The notes beneath the pieces are model-generated. The model was given only the letters and a program-made list of their open reading frames with translations, made no database searches and was not told where the DNA came from. From contig CACOGC010000005.1 in NCBI GenBank assembly GCA_902626645.1, positions 1 to 64,000 on the forward strand: DNA of 64,000 nucleotides. The letters run 5' to 3'. The stretch is from an uncultured Pelagibacteraceae bacterium. GTDB taxonomy: Bacteria; Pseudomonadota; Alphaproteobacteria; Pelagibacterales; Pelagibacteraceae. Positions 30,299 to 38,899 of the stretch are shown piece by piece (the stretch's first letter is position 1; every line of letters starts with the position of its first letter). The position numbers and the translations under genes are program-made.

Positions 30299-31894
30299 AT
30301 GGAAAACTTTGATTTTATAATTATTGGTGCTGGATCGGCAGGATGTGTTCTAGCAAATAGACTTTCTGAAAATTCTCAAAATAAAGTTTTATTGATCGAA
30401 GCTGGAGGCAAAGACAATTATCCGTGGATACATATACCTGTTGGATATTTTAAAACAATGCACAATCCATCTGTTGATTGGTGTTACAAAACAGAACCTG
30501 ATGAGACAATGAATAATCGATCAATTCGTTATCCAAGAGGAAAAACTTTAGGTGGGAGCTCTTCGATCAACGGACTACTTTATATCAGAGGACAAAGCAG
30601 AGATTATGATGTTTGGCGACAATTAGGAAATACTGGTTGGGGTTGGGATGATGTTCTTCCTTATTTTATCAAAGCGGAAAATCAAGAGCGAGGCAAAGAT
30701 AATTTTCATGGTGTTGGGGGACCACTTTCTGTCTCTGATCAAAGAATTCAGTTGCCATTATTAAATGAATTTCAAAATGCTGCAGAAGAATTTGGAATCC
30801 CGAAGACAAAAGATTTTAATACTGGTGATAATCATGGTTGTGGTTATTTTCAAGTCACTGAAAAAGATGGTTTTAGATGTAGCACTGCTGTTGGATATTT
30901 AAATCCTATTAAAAATAGAAATAATTTGAAGATAATTACTAATGCTCATGTAAAGAAAATCAACTTCGAAAATAAAACTGCTAAAAGTGTCGAGTATTGG
31001 CAGGAAAATGAACTAAAAAAAGTCTCAGCAAATAGAGAGGTGATTCTTTCCTCGGGATCTATTGGTTCTCCACAGATTTTACAAACCTCTGGAGTTGGAA
31101 ATTCAAAAAAATTAAAAGACTTAGGTATTGATATAGTTAACGATTTAAAAGGAGTTGGAGAGAATCTTCAAGATCACCTTATGTTTAGACCAATCTACAA
31201 AGTTCATGGACTAAAATCTTTAAATAAAAAGATTAATAGTTTATTTGGAAAATTGATGATTGGGCTTGAGTATATTTTTAATCGTAGTGGTCCAATGACA
31301 ATGGGTGCTAGCCAAATGTGTATGTTTGCCAAAAGCGATCCATCTTTAGAATTACCAGATCTTCAGTGGCATGTACAGCCAATGAGTATGGATACATTAG
31401 GTGCAACAAAAAATCATGACTTTCATGCATTTACTCCAACTGTCTCTAATATAAGACCAACTAGCAGAGGTCATGTAAATATAACAGATAAAGATTCTAG
31501 AACTTATGCAAAAGTAAAACTCAATTATCTCTCAACCGACCATGATCGTATGGTTGCAGCAAAAGGTTTAAAACTAACAAGAAAAATTGTCATGGAGTCT
31601 GAGACATTTAAAAAATATAAACCAGAGGAATATAGACCCGGAATAGATATTAATGATGATGAGGAGCTTGTAAAAGCTGGTTCAGAATTTACTCAGACTA
31701 TTTTTCATCCTGTGGGTACTTGTAAAATGGGACAAGATGATATGGCTGTAGTAGATGAAAAACTTAAAGTAAAAGGTTTAAATAATCTTAGAGTGATTGA
31801 TGCTTCAATAATGCCAAATATAACTTCAGGGAACACTAATGCACCTACAATAATGATTGCAGAAAAAGGTGCCGATATGATACTTAGAAGTTAA
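30299..31894 (+). CDS. GMC-family FAD dehydrogenase (choline dehydrogenase-like)
   Basis: Flavin-dependent alcohol dehydrogenase, 531 residues. FAD-binding IIIGAGSAGCVLANRLSE near residue 7; GMC signature 1 YPRGKTLGGSSSINGLLYIR near residue 79; signature 2 SSGSIGSPQILQTSGVG near 252; catalytic His in HPVGTCKMG near 468 and Asn in NITSGNTNAPTIMIAEKGAD near 507. It is divergent from a TRAP operon and a few kb from xsc. In this setting isethionate dehydrogenase (IseJ, also a GMC flavoprotein) is a candidate. Other alcohols such as choline are equally allowed by sequence. Confidence 0.9.
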   Translation: MENFDFIIIGAGSAGCVLANRLSENSQNKVLLIEAGGKDNYPWIHIPVGYFKTMHNPSVDWCYKTEPDETMNNRSIRYPRGKTLGGSSSINGLLYIRGQSRDYDVWRQLGNTGWGWDDVLPYFIKAENQERGKDNFHGVGGPLSVSDQRIQLPLLNEFQNAAEEFGIPKTKDFNTGDNHGCGYFQVTEKDGFRCSTAVGYLNPIKNRNNLKIITNAHVKKINFENKTAKSVEYWQENELKKVSANREVILSSGSIGSPQILQTSGVGNSKKLKDLGIDIVNDLKGVGENLQDHLMFRPIYKVHGLKSLNKKINSLFGKLMIGLEYIFNRSGPMTMGASQMCMFAKSDPSLELPDLQWHVQPMSMDTLGATKNHDFHAFTPTVSNIRPTSRGHVNITDKDSRTYAKVKLNYLSTDHDRMVAAKGLKLTRKIVMESETFKKYKPEEYRPGIDINDDEELVKAGSEFTQTIFHPVGTCKMGQDDMAVVDEKLKVKGLNNLRVIDASIMPNITSGNTNAPTIMIAEKGADMILRS

Positions 31895-32487
31895 TGTTCA
31901 CAGATCTAATTACTCCAGAACAAATTACTATTCTAACACAAATTATTTTAATCGATCTAGTTTTAGCTGGCGACAATGCAATCATCATTGGGATGGTCGC
32001 ATCAAAATTTCCACTAGAACAAAGAAAAAAGATTATTTTTTGGGGTATAGGTGGTGCTGTAGTTTTAAGAATTATTTTAACTTTATTAACTGCTTATCTA
32101 TTGCAAATTACAGGTTTAAGACTAATTGGTGGTCTTCTTTTACTTTATATAGTTTACAAACTATATGTGGATGTTGTGAAAGGATCTAATCACGATAGTG
32201 ATATAAAAGTAGACAATTCAAGTTTCTTAAAAGCTATTTGGACAATTTTATTGGCTGACTTTACAATGAGTTTGGACAATGTTTTGGGTGTTGCTGGGGC
32301 AGCTGGTGATCATTATTATTTGCTAATTTTTGGTCTAGTTTTATCAATTGTTTTAATGGCTACTGCTGCAACATTAATTTCCAATTGGATTAAGAAATAT
32401 AAGTGGATTGCATGGGCTGGTTTAATAGCTATTCTAATTGTTGCTATTGAGTTGATTTACACTGATATTAAAATATTATTTTTATAA
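31894..32487 (+). CDS. TerC/YjbE family integral membrane protein
   Basis: A 197-residue membrane protein with about seven segments. QIILIDLVLAGDNAIIIGMV near residue 15 and LLADFTMSLDNVLGVAGAAG near residue 114 are the two TerC motifs with membrane-embedded Asp/Asn, which some members use for metal ion (Mn) export. Start and stop overlap the neighbours by TAATG, so it is coupled to the GMC and SDR genes. Its role beside a dehydrogenase is not obvious. Confidence 0.88.
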   Translation: MFTDLITPEQITILTQIILIDLVLAGDNAIIIGMVASKFPLEQRKKIIFWGIGGAVVLRIILTLLTAYLLQITGLRLIGGLLLLYIVYKLYVDVVKGSNHDSDIKVDNSSFLKAIWTILLADFTMSLDNVLGVAGAAGDHYYLLIFGLVLSIVLMATAATLISNWIKKYKWIAWAGLIAILIVAIELIYTDIKILFL

Positions 32488-33254
32488 TGTTCTTAAAAAA
32501 TTATAACTTCAAAAATAAGACTGCAATCGTAACAGGTGCGGGTAAAGGTATTGGTAGAGCTTGCGCTATAGCTCTAGCAGAAGCAGGAGCAAATTTAATA
32601 ATTATTAGTAGAACCAAAAAAGATTTAGATGAGGTTTCAAAGAAAATAAAAAAATTTAAAACAAAGTGTAAATCTTATGTTTGTGACATTACAAATTATA
32701 ATGAAATTAAAGAAATCATTAACAAACAATCTAAACTAGATATTCTTATTAATAACGCTGGCAACAATAGACCTGCACATTTTACAAAAGTGAAAACTAA
32801 AGATATGGAACATATGGTTAAGATAAATACAATAGCCACGTTTAATCTTGCACATTTATGTGCACTTAAAATGATAAAATCAAAAAATAGAAAAAAAATT
32901 GGTGGTGCTATTGTTAATATGTCATCACAAATGGGTCATGTAGGTGGACCAATAAGAAGTGTTTATAATATGAATAAATTTGGTTTAGAGGGTTTAACAA
33001 AAGGTATGTCAATAGATCTAGCTAAATATAACATTAGAGTAAATACAGTTTGCCCAACATTTGTTGTCACCCCCATGACAAAGAAATTTTTAAAAGATAA
33101 AAAATTTAAAAGAGATATGCTGAACAATATTCCTCTTGGAAGATTTGCTGAATTATCTGAAGTAGCAACTGCCGTGGTATTTCTAGCTTCTGATGCAGCA
33201 TCAATGATTACAGGTACTTCTTTATTGGTTGATGGTGGATGGACTGCAAAATAA
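32487..33254 (+). CDS. Short-chain dehydrogenase/reductase
   Basis: Classical SDR, 255 residues. NAD(P)-binding TGAGKGIGRACAIALAEAGA near residue 17, NNAGNNRPAHF near 92, Ser in VNMSSQMGHVGG, and the catalytic pair YNMNKFG (Tyr-x3-Lys) near 162. The C-terminal GTSLLVDGGWTAK is typical. It overlaps TerC at the start and the M23 peptidase at the end (16 bases), so it belongs to the plus-strand run beginning with the GMC dehydrogenase. Confidence 0.88.
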   Translation: MFLKNYNFKNKTAIVTGAGKGIGRACAIALAEAGANLIIISRTKKDLDEVSKKIKKFKTKCKSYVCDITNYNEIKEIINKQSKLDILINNAGNNRPAHFTKVKTKDMEHMVKINTIATFNLAHLCALKMIKSKNRKKIGGAIVNMSSQMGHVGGPIRSVYNMNKFGLEGLTKGMSIDLAKYNIRVNTVCPTFVVTPMTKKFLKDKKFKRDMLNNIPLGRFAELSEVATAVVFLASDAASMITGTSLLVDGGWTAK

Positions 33255-34042
33255 TATCTAGACTTTTATTTGTAATAATTTTTTTTACCACAACTAATCT
33301 AAATGCTGTTGAATTTAAGGGAAAATTTTTACAAGGACATTTCATAGTTGGTTTAACAGACCCATCAGCTAAAATTATCATTGGCAAAAAAGAAGTTAAA
33401 GTATCAAAAGAAGGTTATTTTGTTTTTGGAATAGATAGAGATAGAAAATTTGATTTAACTATAACAAAAATAATTGACGGAAAAAAAGATAAAATCACTA
33501 AAAAAGTTTTAAAAAGAAAATATAATATTCAAAGAATTGATGGTTTAGAGGAAAGTAAAGTTACTCCTCCAGAATCTGTTTATAAAAGAATTAAAGAAGA
33601 GAATAATAAGATTGGTAAAGCAAGAGCAATAAATTCAGATTTACCTTTTTTCAAAAATCAATTTATTATGCCAGTTGAAGGTATCATAAGTGGTGTTTAT
33701 GGAAGTCAGAGAATTTTAAATGGTAAGCCTAAATGGCCTCATTATGGAATTGATATTGCTGCAAAACAAGGAACTATGATCAAATCATCTGGATCTGGCA
33801 TTGTTACTATGGCAGAAGATGATCTTTATTATACGGGTGGAACAATAATTATGGATCATGGTCATGGCATCTCAACTATTTACTCACATCTTGAAAATGT
33901 AATGGTGTCTGTTGGAGATAAAATAAATCAAGGAGATATAATTGGAACTGTTGGTTCTACTGGAAGATCAACTGGTCCACATCTCGACTTTAGAGTGAAT
34001 TGGTTTCAAACTAGACTAGATCCTATGTCTGTAATAAACTAA
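33239..34042 (+). CDS. M23 family peptidase (LytM-like) with altered HxH motif
   Basis: A 267-residue secreted or membrane-anchored protein. A signal segment (LLFVIIFFTTTNLNAVE) comes first, then a beta-rich linker, and a C-terminal LytM domain from about residue 137. Zinc-site motif HYGIDIAAKQG supplies HxxxD, and STIYSHLENV the middle His. The last motif reads GPHLDFRVNW, where most M23 enzymes have HLH. Asp may act as the third ligand or the enzyme may be weak. It would cut peptidoglycan cross-links in the periplasm. Confidence 0.85.
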   Translation: MDCKIISRLLFVIIFFTTTNLNAVEFKGKFLQGHFIVGLTDPSAKIIIGKKEVKVSKEGYFVFGIDRDRKFDLTITKIIDGKKDKITKKVLKRKYNIQRIDGLEESKVTPPESVYKRIKEENNKIGKARAINSDLPFFKNQFIMPVEGIISGVYGSQRILNGKPKWPHYGIDIAAKQGTMIKSSGSGIVTMAEDDLYYTGGTIIMDHGHGISTIYSHLENVMVSVGDKINQGDIIGTVGSTGRSTGPHLDFRVNWFQTRLDPMSVIN

Positions 34043-34045
34043 ATT

Positions 34046-34165
34046 ATGCAAACATTAATTCTCTTGGCTTTGGTAATTGTTACTGGGTGGATATTGTTTA
34101 GACCAATCACAAAAAAAGAACTTGATAGATATAACGACAAAGACTGGCCTGATATGAATTTATAA
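34046..34165 (+). CDS. Small single-pass membrane peptide (39 residues), unknown
   Basis: It starts three bases after the M23 stop. It begins MQTLILLALVIVTGWILFRP, one helix, then a charged tail KKELDRYNDKDWPDMNL. Same length and plan as 14750-14869, with RP at the same place and an Asp/Asn/Trp-rich end. No known family recognised. Confidence 0.5.
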   Translation: MQTLILLALVIVTGWILFRPITKKELDRYNDKDWPDMNL

Positions 34166-34171
34166 CAGGGC

Positions 34172-34194
34172 ACCTGGCAACAGAACTCCCAGGT
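34172..34194. terminator. Possible bidirectional hairpin between convergent genes
   Basis: ACCTGG / CCAGGT with an 11-base loop lies in the 28-base gap between the plus-strand 39-residue peptide and the minus-strand FAD oxidoreductase, touching the latter's stop. The stem is GC-rich for this genome but there is only a weak T-run, so termination is plausible, not certain. Confidence 0.4.
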
Positions 34195-35498
34195 TAAATT
34201 TCAGATCTAGCTCGAAACCTTTCATACATAAGTCTGGCTTTTATTCCTAAATCCAAAAAAGGTTGTGGTGGTAACCAAGTGGGTCTACTTCTTGCCTCAA
34301 TAATTTCAATTTCTTTTGTGTGTTCATTGCTAGCCTTAATGGCAATTTGTTCACCAAACAATGTACCTACCCCAATACCTGAACCATTGTAACAACCTGC
34401 AACAAATATATTTTCTTGAATTTTTTCAAAGATTTGAGAACTATTTCTGGTTCTTGAGACAATTCCTGACCAAGTTGATTGAATAATATCATCTGGTAAT
34501 TGTGGAAATCTTTTTTTAATACCAGTCTTTTGCTTAAAAGATCTTTTTTCTAAATTAGATTTAGACATTTGGGATGGATTGTGAACTTCTGCAGTATTTC
34601 TTATTAAAATTCTTCTATCTTTGGTCATTCTAATCGTTGCACCCATTGGTCTAACAGGTAAAACACCCCACTCTTTTGGTTCTCCAATTGATGTAAATTC
34701 TTCTCTAGTTAAAGGTCTTGTCATACTTGCAGTTAGAGTAATTGGAAAATTATAATTTGCTTTGATACCTAAGGATTTAAGAAATCCGTTAGTTGCAAAG
34801 ATTATCTTTTTTGATTTTATTGAGCCATTCTTAAAATTACAATTTATTAAACCATCAATCTTTTTCCAGTTTAATAACAATGAATTCTCATAAAGTATTA
34901 CATTTTCAGGCAATGTATCAATCATTGCTCTTACTAATTTACCCGGATGTAATAAAATTCCGCCTTTAGTGTGAAGGGCAACATTATAGAAGTTGGTGCC
35001 TAATCTTTTTGTAAGATCTTTTTTAAATAATAAATTATGCTCAAAACCCAATTTAGACAGGGTGTCTGAAAAATTTTCTAAGATTTTTTTATCTTCAGTG
35101 TTTGATGATGCAAAATACTTTCCACATTCGTTCCAATCACAATCAACCTGATGTTCATTAATGAATTTTTTAACTACATCTATGCCTAATTTATAGATAT
35201 CAGATTTTTTTTTATAATTTTCTAATTCTTTATTAGAAGTGAAACCATCATTAAGTGTAGTATCAACCAAATAACCAGAATTTCTTGAACTTGCACCCTC
35301 TCCTGCTAATTGAGCATCAACTAATAAAATTTTTTGATTTGGATAAAGTTGGCCTAATTTTCTTGCAGCCGACAATCCTGTATAACCCGCACCTACTACT
35401 AACCAATCACAATTCAAATCAGACGAAAGTATTTGGATATTTGTTCTTGGATTTAAATCATTAACCCAACTGCAGCAATTATCATTGATAACTTCCAT
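34194..35498 (-). CDS. FAD-dependent amine/amino-acid oxidoreductase (DadA-like; TauY candidate)
   Basis: A 434-residue flavoprotein of the DAO/DadA family. FAD-binding CDWLVVGAGYTGLSAARKLG (about residues 29-48) and SSRNSGYLVDT near 70 match this family. A C-terminal NIFVAGCYNGSGIGVGTLFG near 375 closes the FAD site. It follows xsc by 39 bases on the same strand. In taurine-degrading bacteria a DadA-like subunit (TauY of taurine dehydrogenase) supplies sulfoacetaldehyde to Xsc. That role is inferred from context, and no TauX partner is visible in the window. Confidence 0.8.
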   Translation of the reverse strand: MEVINDNCCSWVNDLNPRTNIQILSSDLNCDWLVVGAGYTGLSAARKLGQLYPNQKILLVDAQLAGEGASSRNSGYLVDTTLNDGFTSNKELENYKKKSDIYKLGIDVVKKFINEHQVDCDWNECGKYFASSNTEDKKILENFSDTLSKLGFEHNLLFKKDLTKRLGTNFYNVALHTKGGILLHPGKLVRAMIDTLPENVILYENSLLLNWKKIDGLINCNFKNGSIKSKKIIFATNGFLKSLGIKANYNFPITLTASMTRPLTREEFTSIGEPKEWGVLPVRPMGATIRMTKDRRILIRNTAEVHNPSQMSKSNLEKRSFKQKTGIKKRFPQLPDDIIQSTWSGIVSRTRNSSQIFEKIQENIFVAGCYNGSGIGVGTLFGEQIAIKASNEHTKEIEIIEARSRPTWLPPQPFLDLGIKARLMYERFRARSEI

Positions 35499-35537
35499 AA
35501 AGAAAGATTACGATAATTGTTTGTTAATTAAAAGATC

Positions 35538-37322
35538 TTAAGAAATCAAAGAAGGTTGCTTCTTCATATCTTCTTTTTTAATACCAGCTACTCTTACTGG
35601 CTTTTTCATAGCATCTCTTCTAAATGGTTCACCAAGCTCTTGATTTAAAATTACTTCTATAAATGTAGTGATACCTTTTTTTTGATCTTCACAAGATTGT
35701 TTAATTGCAGCCGTGGTCTCTTCCATAGTTTTAACAGTAACACCTTTTAAACCACAGGCATCAGCAACTTTTGCATAACTTAGTTCTGGGTCTAACTCTG
35801 TTCCAACGAAATTATTATCAAACCAAAGAGTTGTATTTCTTTTTTCTGCACCCCATTGGTAGTTTCTAAAGATCACCATTGTAATTGCCGGCCATTCCTC
35901 TCGTGCACAAGAACTCATCTCATTCATACTAATTCCAAAAGCTCCATCCCCTGCAAAACCAATGACTGGTGTATCAGGACAACCTATCTTTGCACCCAAA
36001 ATCGATGGGAAACCATAACCACAAGGACCAAATAAACCTGGAGCTAAATACTTTCTTGGTTTTTCAAAAGTAGGATAAGCATTTCCAATTGCACAGTTAT
36101 TTCCAATGTCACTTGAAATAATTACATCTTCAGGCATTCCAGCTTGAATTGCTCTCCACGCTTGTCTAGGTGACATTCTATCTTTATCTCTTTCTCTTGC
36201 CTCTTTGTTCCAAACTGTTCCTTCATCATCATCTTCATGATCTAAACTTGATAATTTTTGTAACCATGCAGATTTTGTTTGGTGAATTAAATCTTTTCTT
36301 TTTTGTCTATCGGTATCTCCGGCGTTTGGAGACAATTTTTCTAAAATCTGTGTTGCCACTAATTTTGCATCACCGCTAATTCCAACTGTAACTTTTTTTG
36401 TTAAACCAATTCTATCAGGATTCATATCTACTTGAATTATACTTGCATTCTTAGGCCAATAATCAATTCCATATCCCGGAAGTGTTGAAAATGGATTTAG
36501 TCTTGTTCCTAAAGCTAAAACCACATCTGCTTTTGAAATAAGTTCCATTGCAGCTTTAGATCCATTGTACCCCAATGGCCCAACAGCTAATGGATGACTT
36601 CCTGGAAAACTATCATTATGTTGATAACCAGAACAAACTGGTGAATCTAATTTTTCCGCAAGTTTTTTTGTTTCTTCTATTGCTCCACCGATAACAACTC
36701 CCGCTCCAGATAAAATTACAGGAAATTTTGCATTTGATAAAAGTTTTGCAGCTTTATCTATTGCTTCAGCTCCACCACCTTGTCTTTCCAATCTAACTAT
36801 TGGTGGTAATTCTATATCTATAACTTGAGTCCAATAATCTCTCGGTACATTTATTTGTGCAGGTGCGGAACCTCTTATTGCTTTTTCTATAACTCTATTT
36901 AAAACCTCAGCCATTCTTGATGGATCTCTTACTTCCTCTTGATAACAAACCATATCTTTAAATAAATTCATTTGTTCTACTTCCTGAAAACCACCTTGCC
37001 CCATAGTTTTATTTGCAGCTTGTGGAGTTACTAATAGTAAAGGTGTGTGGTTCCAATATGCAGTTTTAATTGGAGTTACTAATCCAGTTATACCAGGTCC
37101 ATTTTGTGCAATGACCATAGACATTTTTCCAGTAGATCTTGTGTAACCATCAGCAATTAATCCACCATTTGTCTCGTGAGCAACATCCCAAAAAGTTATT
37201 CCTGCATCAGGAAAAATATCAGAGATCGGCATAAATGCTGAGCCAATTATACCAAAAGCATGTTCAATGCCGTGCATTTGTAAAACTTTTACAAAAGCTT
37301 CTTCTGTTGTCATTTTTGTCAT
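35538..37322 (-). CDS. xsc: Sulfoacetaldehyde acetyltransferase
   Basis: Thiamine-diphosphate enzyme converting sulfoacetaldehyde plus phosphate to acetyl phosphate and sulfite, 594 residues. N-terminal pyrimidine-binding half with EEAFVKVLQMHGIEHAFGIIGSAFMP, VAHETNGGLIADGY (catalytic Glu region) and AQNGPGITG. The ThDP-pyrophosphate motif GDGAFGISMNEMSSCAREEW is near residue 458. The overall pattern (QANKTMGQGGFQEVEQM, CREEWPAITMV) is that of Xsc and not of acetolactate synthase. Divergent from suyAB across 115 bases. No pta is visible nearby. Confidence 0.92.
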   Translation of the reverse strand: MTKMTTEEAFVKVLQMHGIEHAFGIIGSAFMPISDIFPDAGITFWDVAHETNGGLIADGYTRSTGKMSMVIAQNGPGITGLVTPIKTAYWNHTPLLLVTPQAANKTMGQGGFQEVEQMNLFKDMVCYQEEVRDPSRMAEVLNRVIEKAIRGSAPAQINVPRDYWTQVIDIELPPIVRLERQGGGAEAIDKAAKLLSNAKFPVILSGAGVVIGGAIEETKKLAEKLDSPVCSGYQHNDSFPGSHPLAVGPLGYNGSKAAMELISKADVVLALGTRLNPFSTLPGYGIDYWPKNASIIQVDMNPDRIGLTKKVTVGISGDAKLVATQILEKLSPNAGDTDRQKRKDLIHQTKSAWLQKLSSLDHEDDDEGTVWNKEARERDKDRMSPRQAWRAIQAGMPEDVIISSDIGNNCAIGNAYPTFEKPRKYLAPGLFGPCGYGFPSILGAKIGCPDTPVIGFAGDGAFGISMNEMSSCAREEWPAITMVIFRNYQWGAEKRNTTLWFDNNFVGTELDPELSYAKVADACGLKGVTVKTMEETTAAIKQSCEDQKKGITTFIEVILNQELGEPFRRDAMKKPVRVAGIKKEDMKKQPSLIS

Positions 37323-37437
37323 TAATAGAGCCTTTCTAAACGAGTAAACTTATAATTATTTATAAAACTATTTGTTAATTGACGCGATTAATATATAAGA
37401 TTTCTCAAAATTCAAACAAACAATTGACACTATATTT

Positions 37438-37722
37438 ATGGCTACTGACATCATAATTCACGATAAAAAGGATAATGTCGGGGTGGTTGTGATTGAAAAA
37501 ATAACCCCAAAACAGGATTGTAAATGCTGGATTATGGAGGACGACAGCTCAACAGACATTCAATCAATGGATGAAATACCCTTAGGACACAAAATTGCAA
37601 TGGTCGATTTAAAAGAGGGAGATACAATCTTAAAATATGGTCATGATATTGGAAAAGTAGTAAAATCAATTAAAAAAGGTGAGCATGTTCATGTTCACAA
37701 TGTAAAAACAAAGAAATGGTAA
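37438..37722 (+). CDS. suyA: Sulfolactate sulfo-lyase small subunit (UxaA N-terminal / SAF type)
   Basis: A 94-residue protein with the fold of the small altronate-dehydratase domain. DNVGVVVIEKITPKQDC near residue 12, EIPLGHKIAMVDLKEGDTILKYGHDIGK around 42-70, and HVHVHNVKT near the end match SuyA. With SuyB it splits sulfolactate to pyruvate plus sulfite. The split into separate small and large subunits is how SuyAB occurs. Related UxaA, GarD proteins act on sugar acids, so substrate rests on length, form and context. Confidence 0.85.
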   Translation: MATDIIIHDKKDNVGVVVIEKITPKQDCKCWIMEDDSSTDIQSMDEIPLGHKIAMVDLKEGDTILKYGHDIGKVVKSIKKGEHVHVHNVKTKKW

Positions 37723-37726
37723 TTAA

Positions 37727-38893
37727 ATGGAAATTCCAAAAAGCTTTTTAGGATATAAAAGAGAAAACGGCAGAGCTGGAACTAGAAATCACGTGATTAT
37801 TTTACCAGTAGACGATATTTCAAATGCTTGTGCAGAAGCAGTTGCAAATAATATAAAAGGCACAATTGCATTACCACATTCTTATGGGCGACTTCAATTT
37901 GGAGCAGATTTAGAATTACATTTTAGAACTATGATTGGAACAGGTAGTAATCCAAATGTTGCTGCCGTTATTGTCATTGGAATTGAGCCTAAATGGACAA
38001 AAAGAATTGTAGATGGAATTGCTAAAACAGGAAAACCTGTCGAAGGTTTTCATATCGAACGTACCGGGGATATCGGTACAGTTATGAAAGCCTCAAAAAA
38101 AGCGCAAGAATTTTCTCAATGGGCTTCTGAAAAACAAAGAGAAGAGTGTCCAATGAGTGACTTATGGATTTCAGTTAAGTGTGGAGAGTCAGATACTACA
38201 TCTGGATTAGCATCAAATCCAACCGTTGGAAATTTAATGGAAAAATTAGAACCGATGGGTGTTCATTTATGTTTCGGTGAAACTTCTGAACTTACTGGTG
38301 CAGAGCAAGTTTGTGCAACTAGAGGTGCTACTAAAGAAGCATCAGAAAAGTTTATGAAAACTTGGAATGATTATAATGATTTTATTTTGAAAGAGGCAAC
38401 TGATGATCTTTCAGAAAGTCAACCAACTGCTGGAAATATAGCAGGTGGTTTAACCACGATTGAGGAAAAAGCATTTGGAAATTTTCAAAAGATTGGAAAT
38501 TTAAAATTTATAGATGTTCTTGAACCTGCTGAGCAACCAGAAAAAGGTCCAGGATTATATTTTATGGATACATCTTCTGCAGCAGCTGAATGTATTACAC
38601 TCCAAGCGGCAGGTGGATTTAATATTCATCTATTTCCAACTGGACAAGGAAATATTGTCGGAAACCCAATTGAACCAGTTGTTAAGTTAACTGCAAATCC
38701 ATTAACAGCAAAAAGTATGAGTGAACATGTAGATTGTGATGTATCTAAAATCCTTTCAAGAGAAATGAATTTATCAGAGGCGGGAGATAAGCTCATTGAG
38801 ACAACACTGAGAGTGGCTAATGGAAGATTAACCTGCGCTGAAGCTTTGGGTCATAAAGAATTTGTAATGACAAAGCTTTACAGAAGTGCCTAA
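37727..38893 (+). CDS. suyB: Sulfolactate sulfo-lyase large subunit (UxaA family)
   Basis: A 388-residue catalytic subunit starting four bases after suy[21 protein letters not shown] near residue 5 and [20 protein letters not shown] near residue 45 are family blocks. Ligand-binding cysteines for an Fe site are plausible in [12 protein letters not shown] near 150 and [17 protein letters not shown] near 185. [20 protein letters not shown] precedes the C-terminus. Neighbours xsc, a YeiH exporter, TauE and aprABM all deal with sulfonate-derived sulfite, which supports the sulfo-lyase call over altronate dehydratase. Confidence 0.85.
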   Translation: MEIPKSFLGYKRENGRAGTRNHVIILPVDDISNACAEAVANNIKGTIALPHSYGRLQFGADLELHFRTMIGTGSNPNVAAVIVIGIEPKWTKRIVDGIAKTGKPVEGFHIERTGDIGTVMKASKKAQEFSQWASEKQREECPMSDLWISVKCGESDTTSGLASNPTVGNLMEKLEPMGVHLCFGETSELTGAEQVCATRGATKEASEKFMKTWNDYNDFILKEATDDLSESQPTAGNIAGGLTTIEEKAFGNFQKIGNLKFIDVLEPAEQPEKGPGLYFMDTSSAAAECITLQAAGGFNIHLFPTGQGNIVGNPIEPVVKLTANPLTAKSMSEHVDCDVSKILSREMNLSEAGDKLIETTLRVANGRLTCAEALGHKEFVMTKLYRSA

Positions 38894-38899
38894 GCCTTA

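Noticed and set aside
37424..37429. TTGACA as a -35 box for suyA
   Set aside because: It lies only eight bases before the suyA ATG, too close for a promoter of that gene. A weak TTGTTA-16-TATAAG pair further up (37372-37399) is more sensible but unproven.
37727..38893. Altronate dehydratase (UxaA) as product
   Set aside because: The fold family is the same, but the separate small subunit, lengths, and placement with xsc, exporters and apr favour sulfolactate sulfo-lyase. No other hexuronate genes are near.
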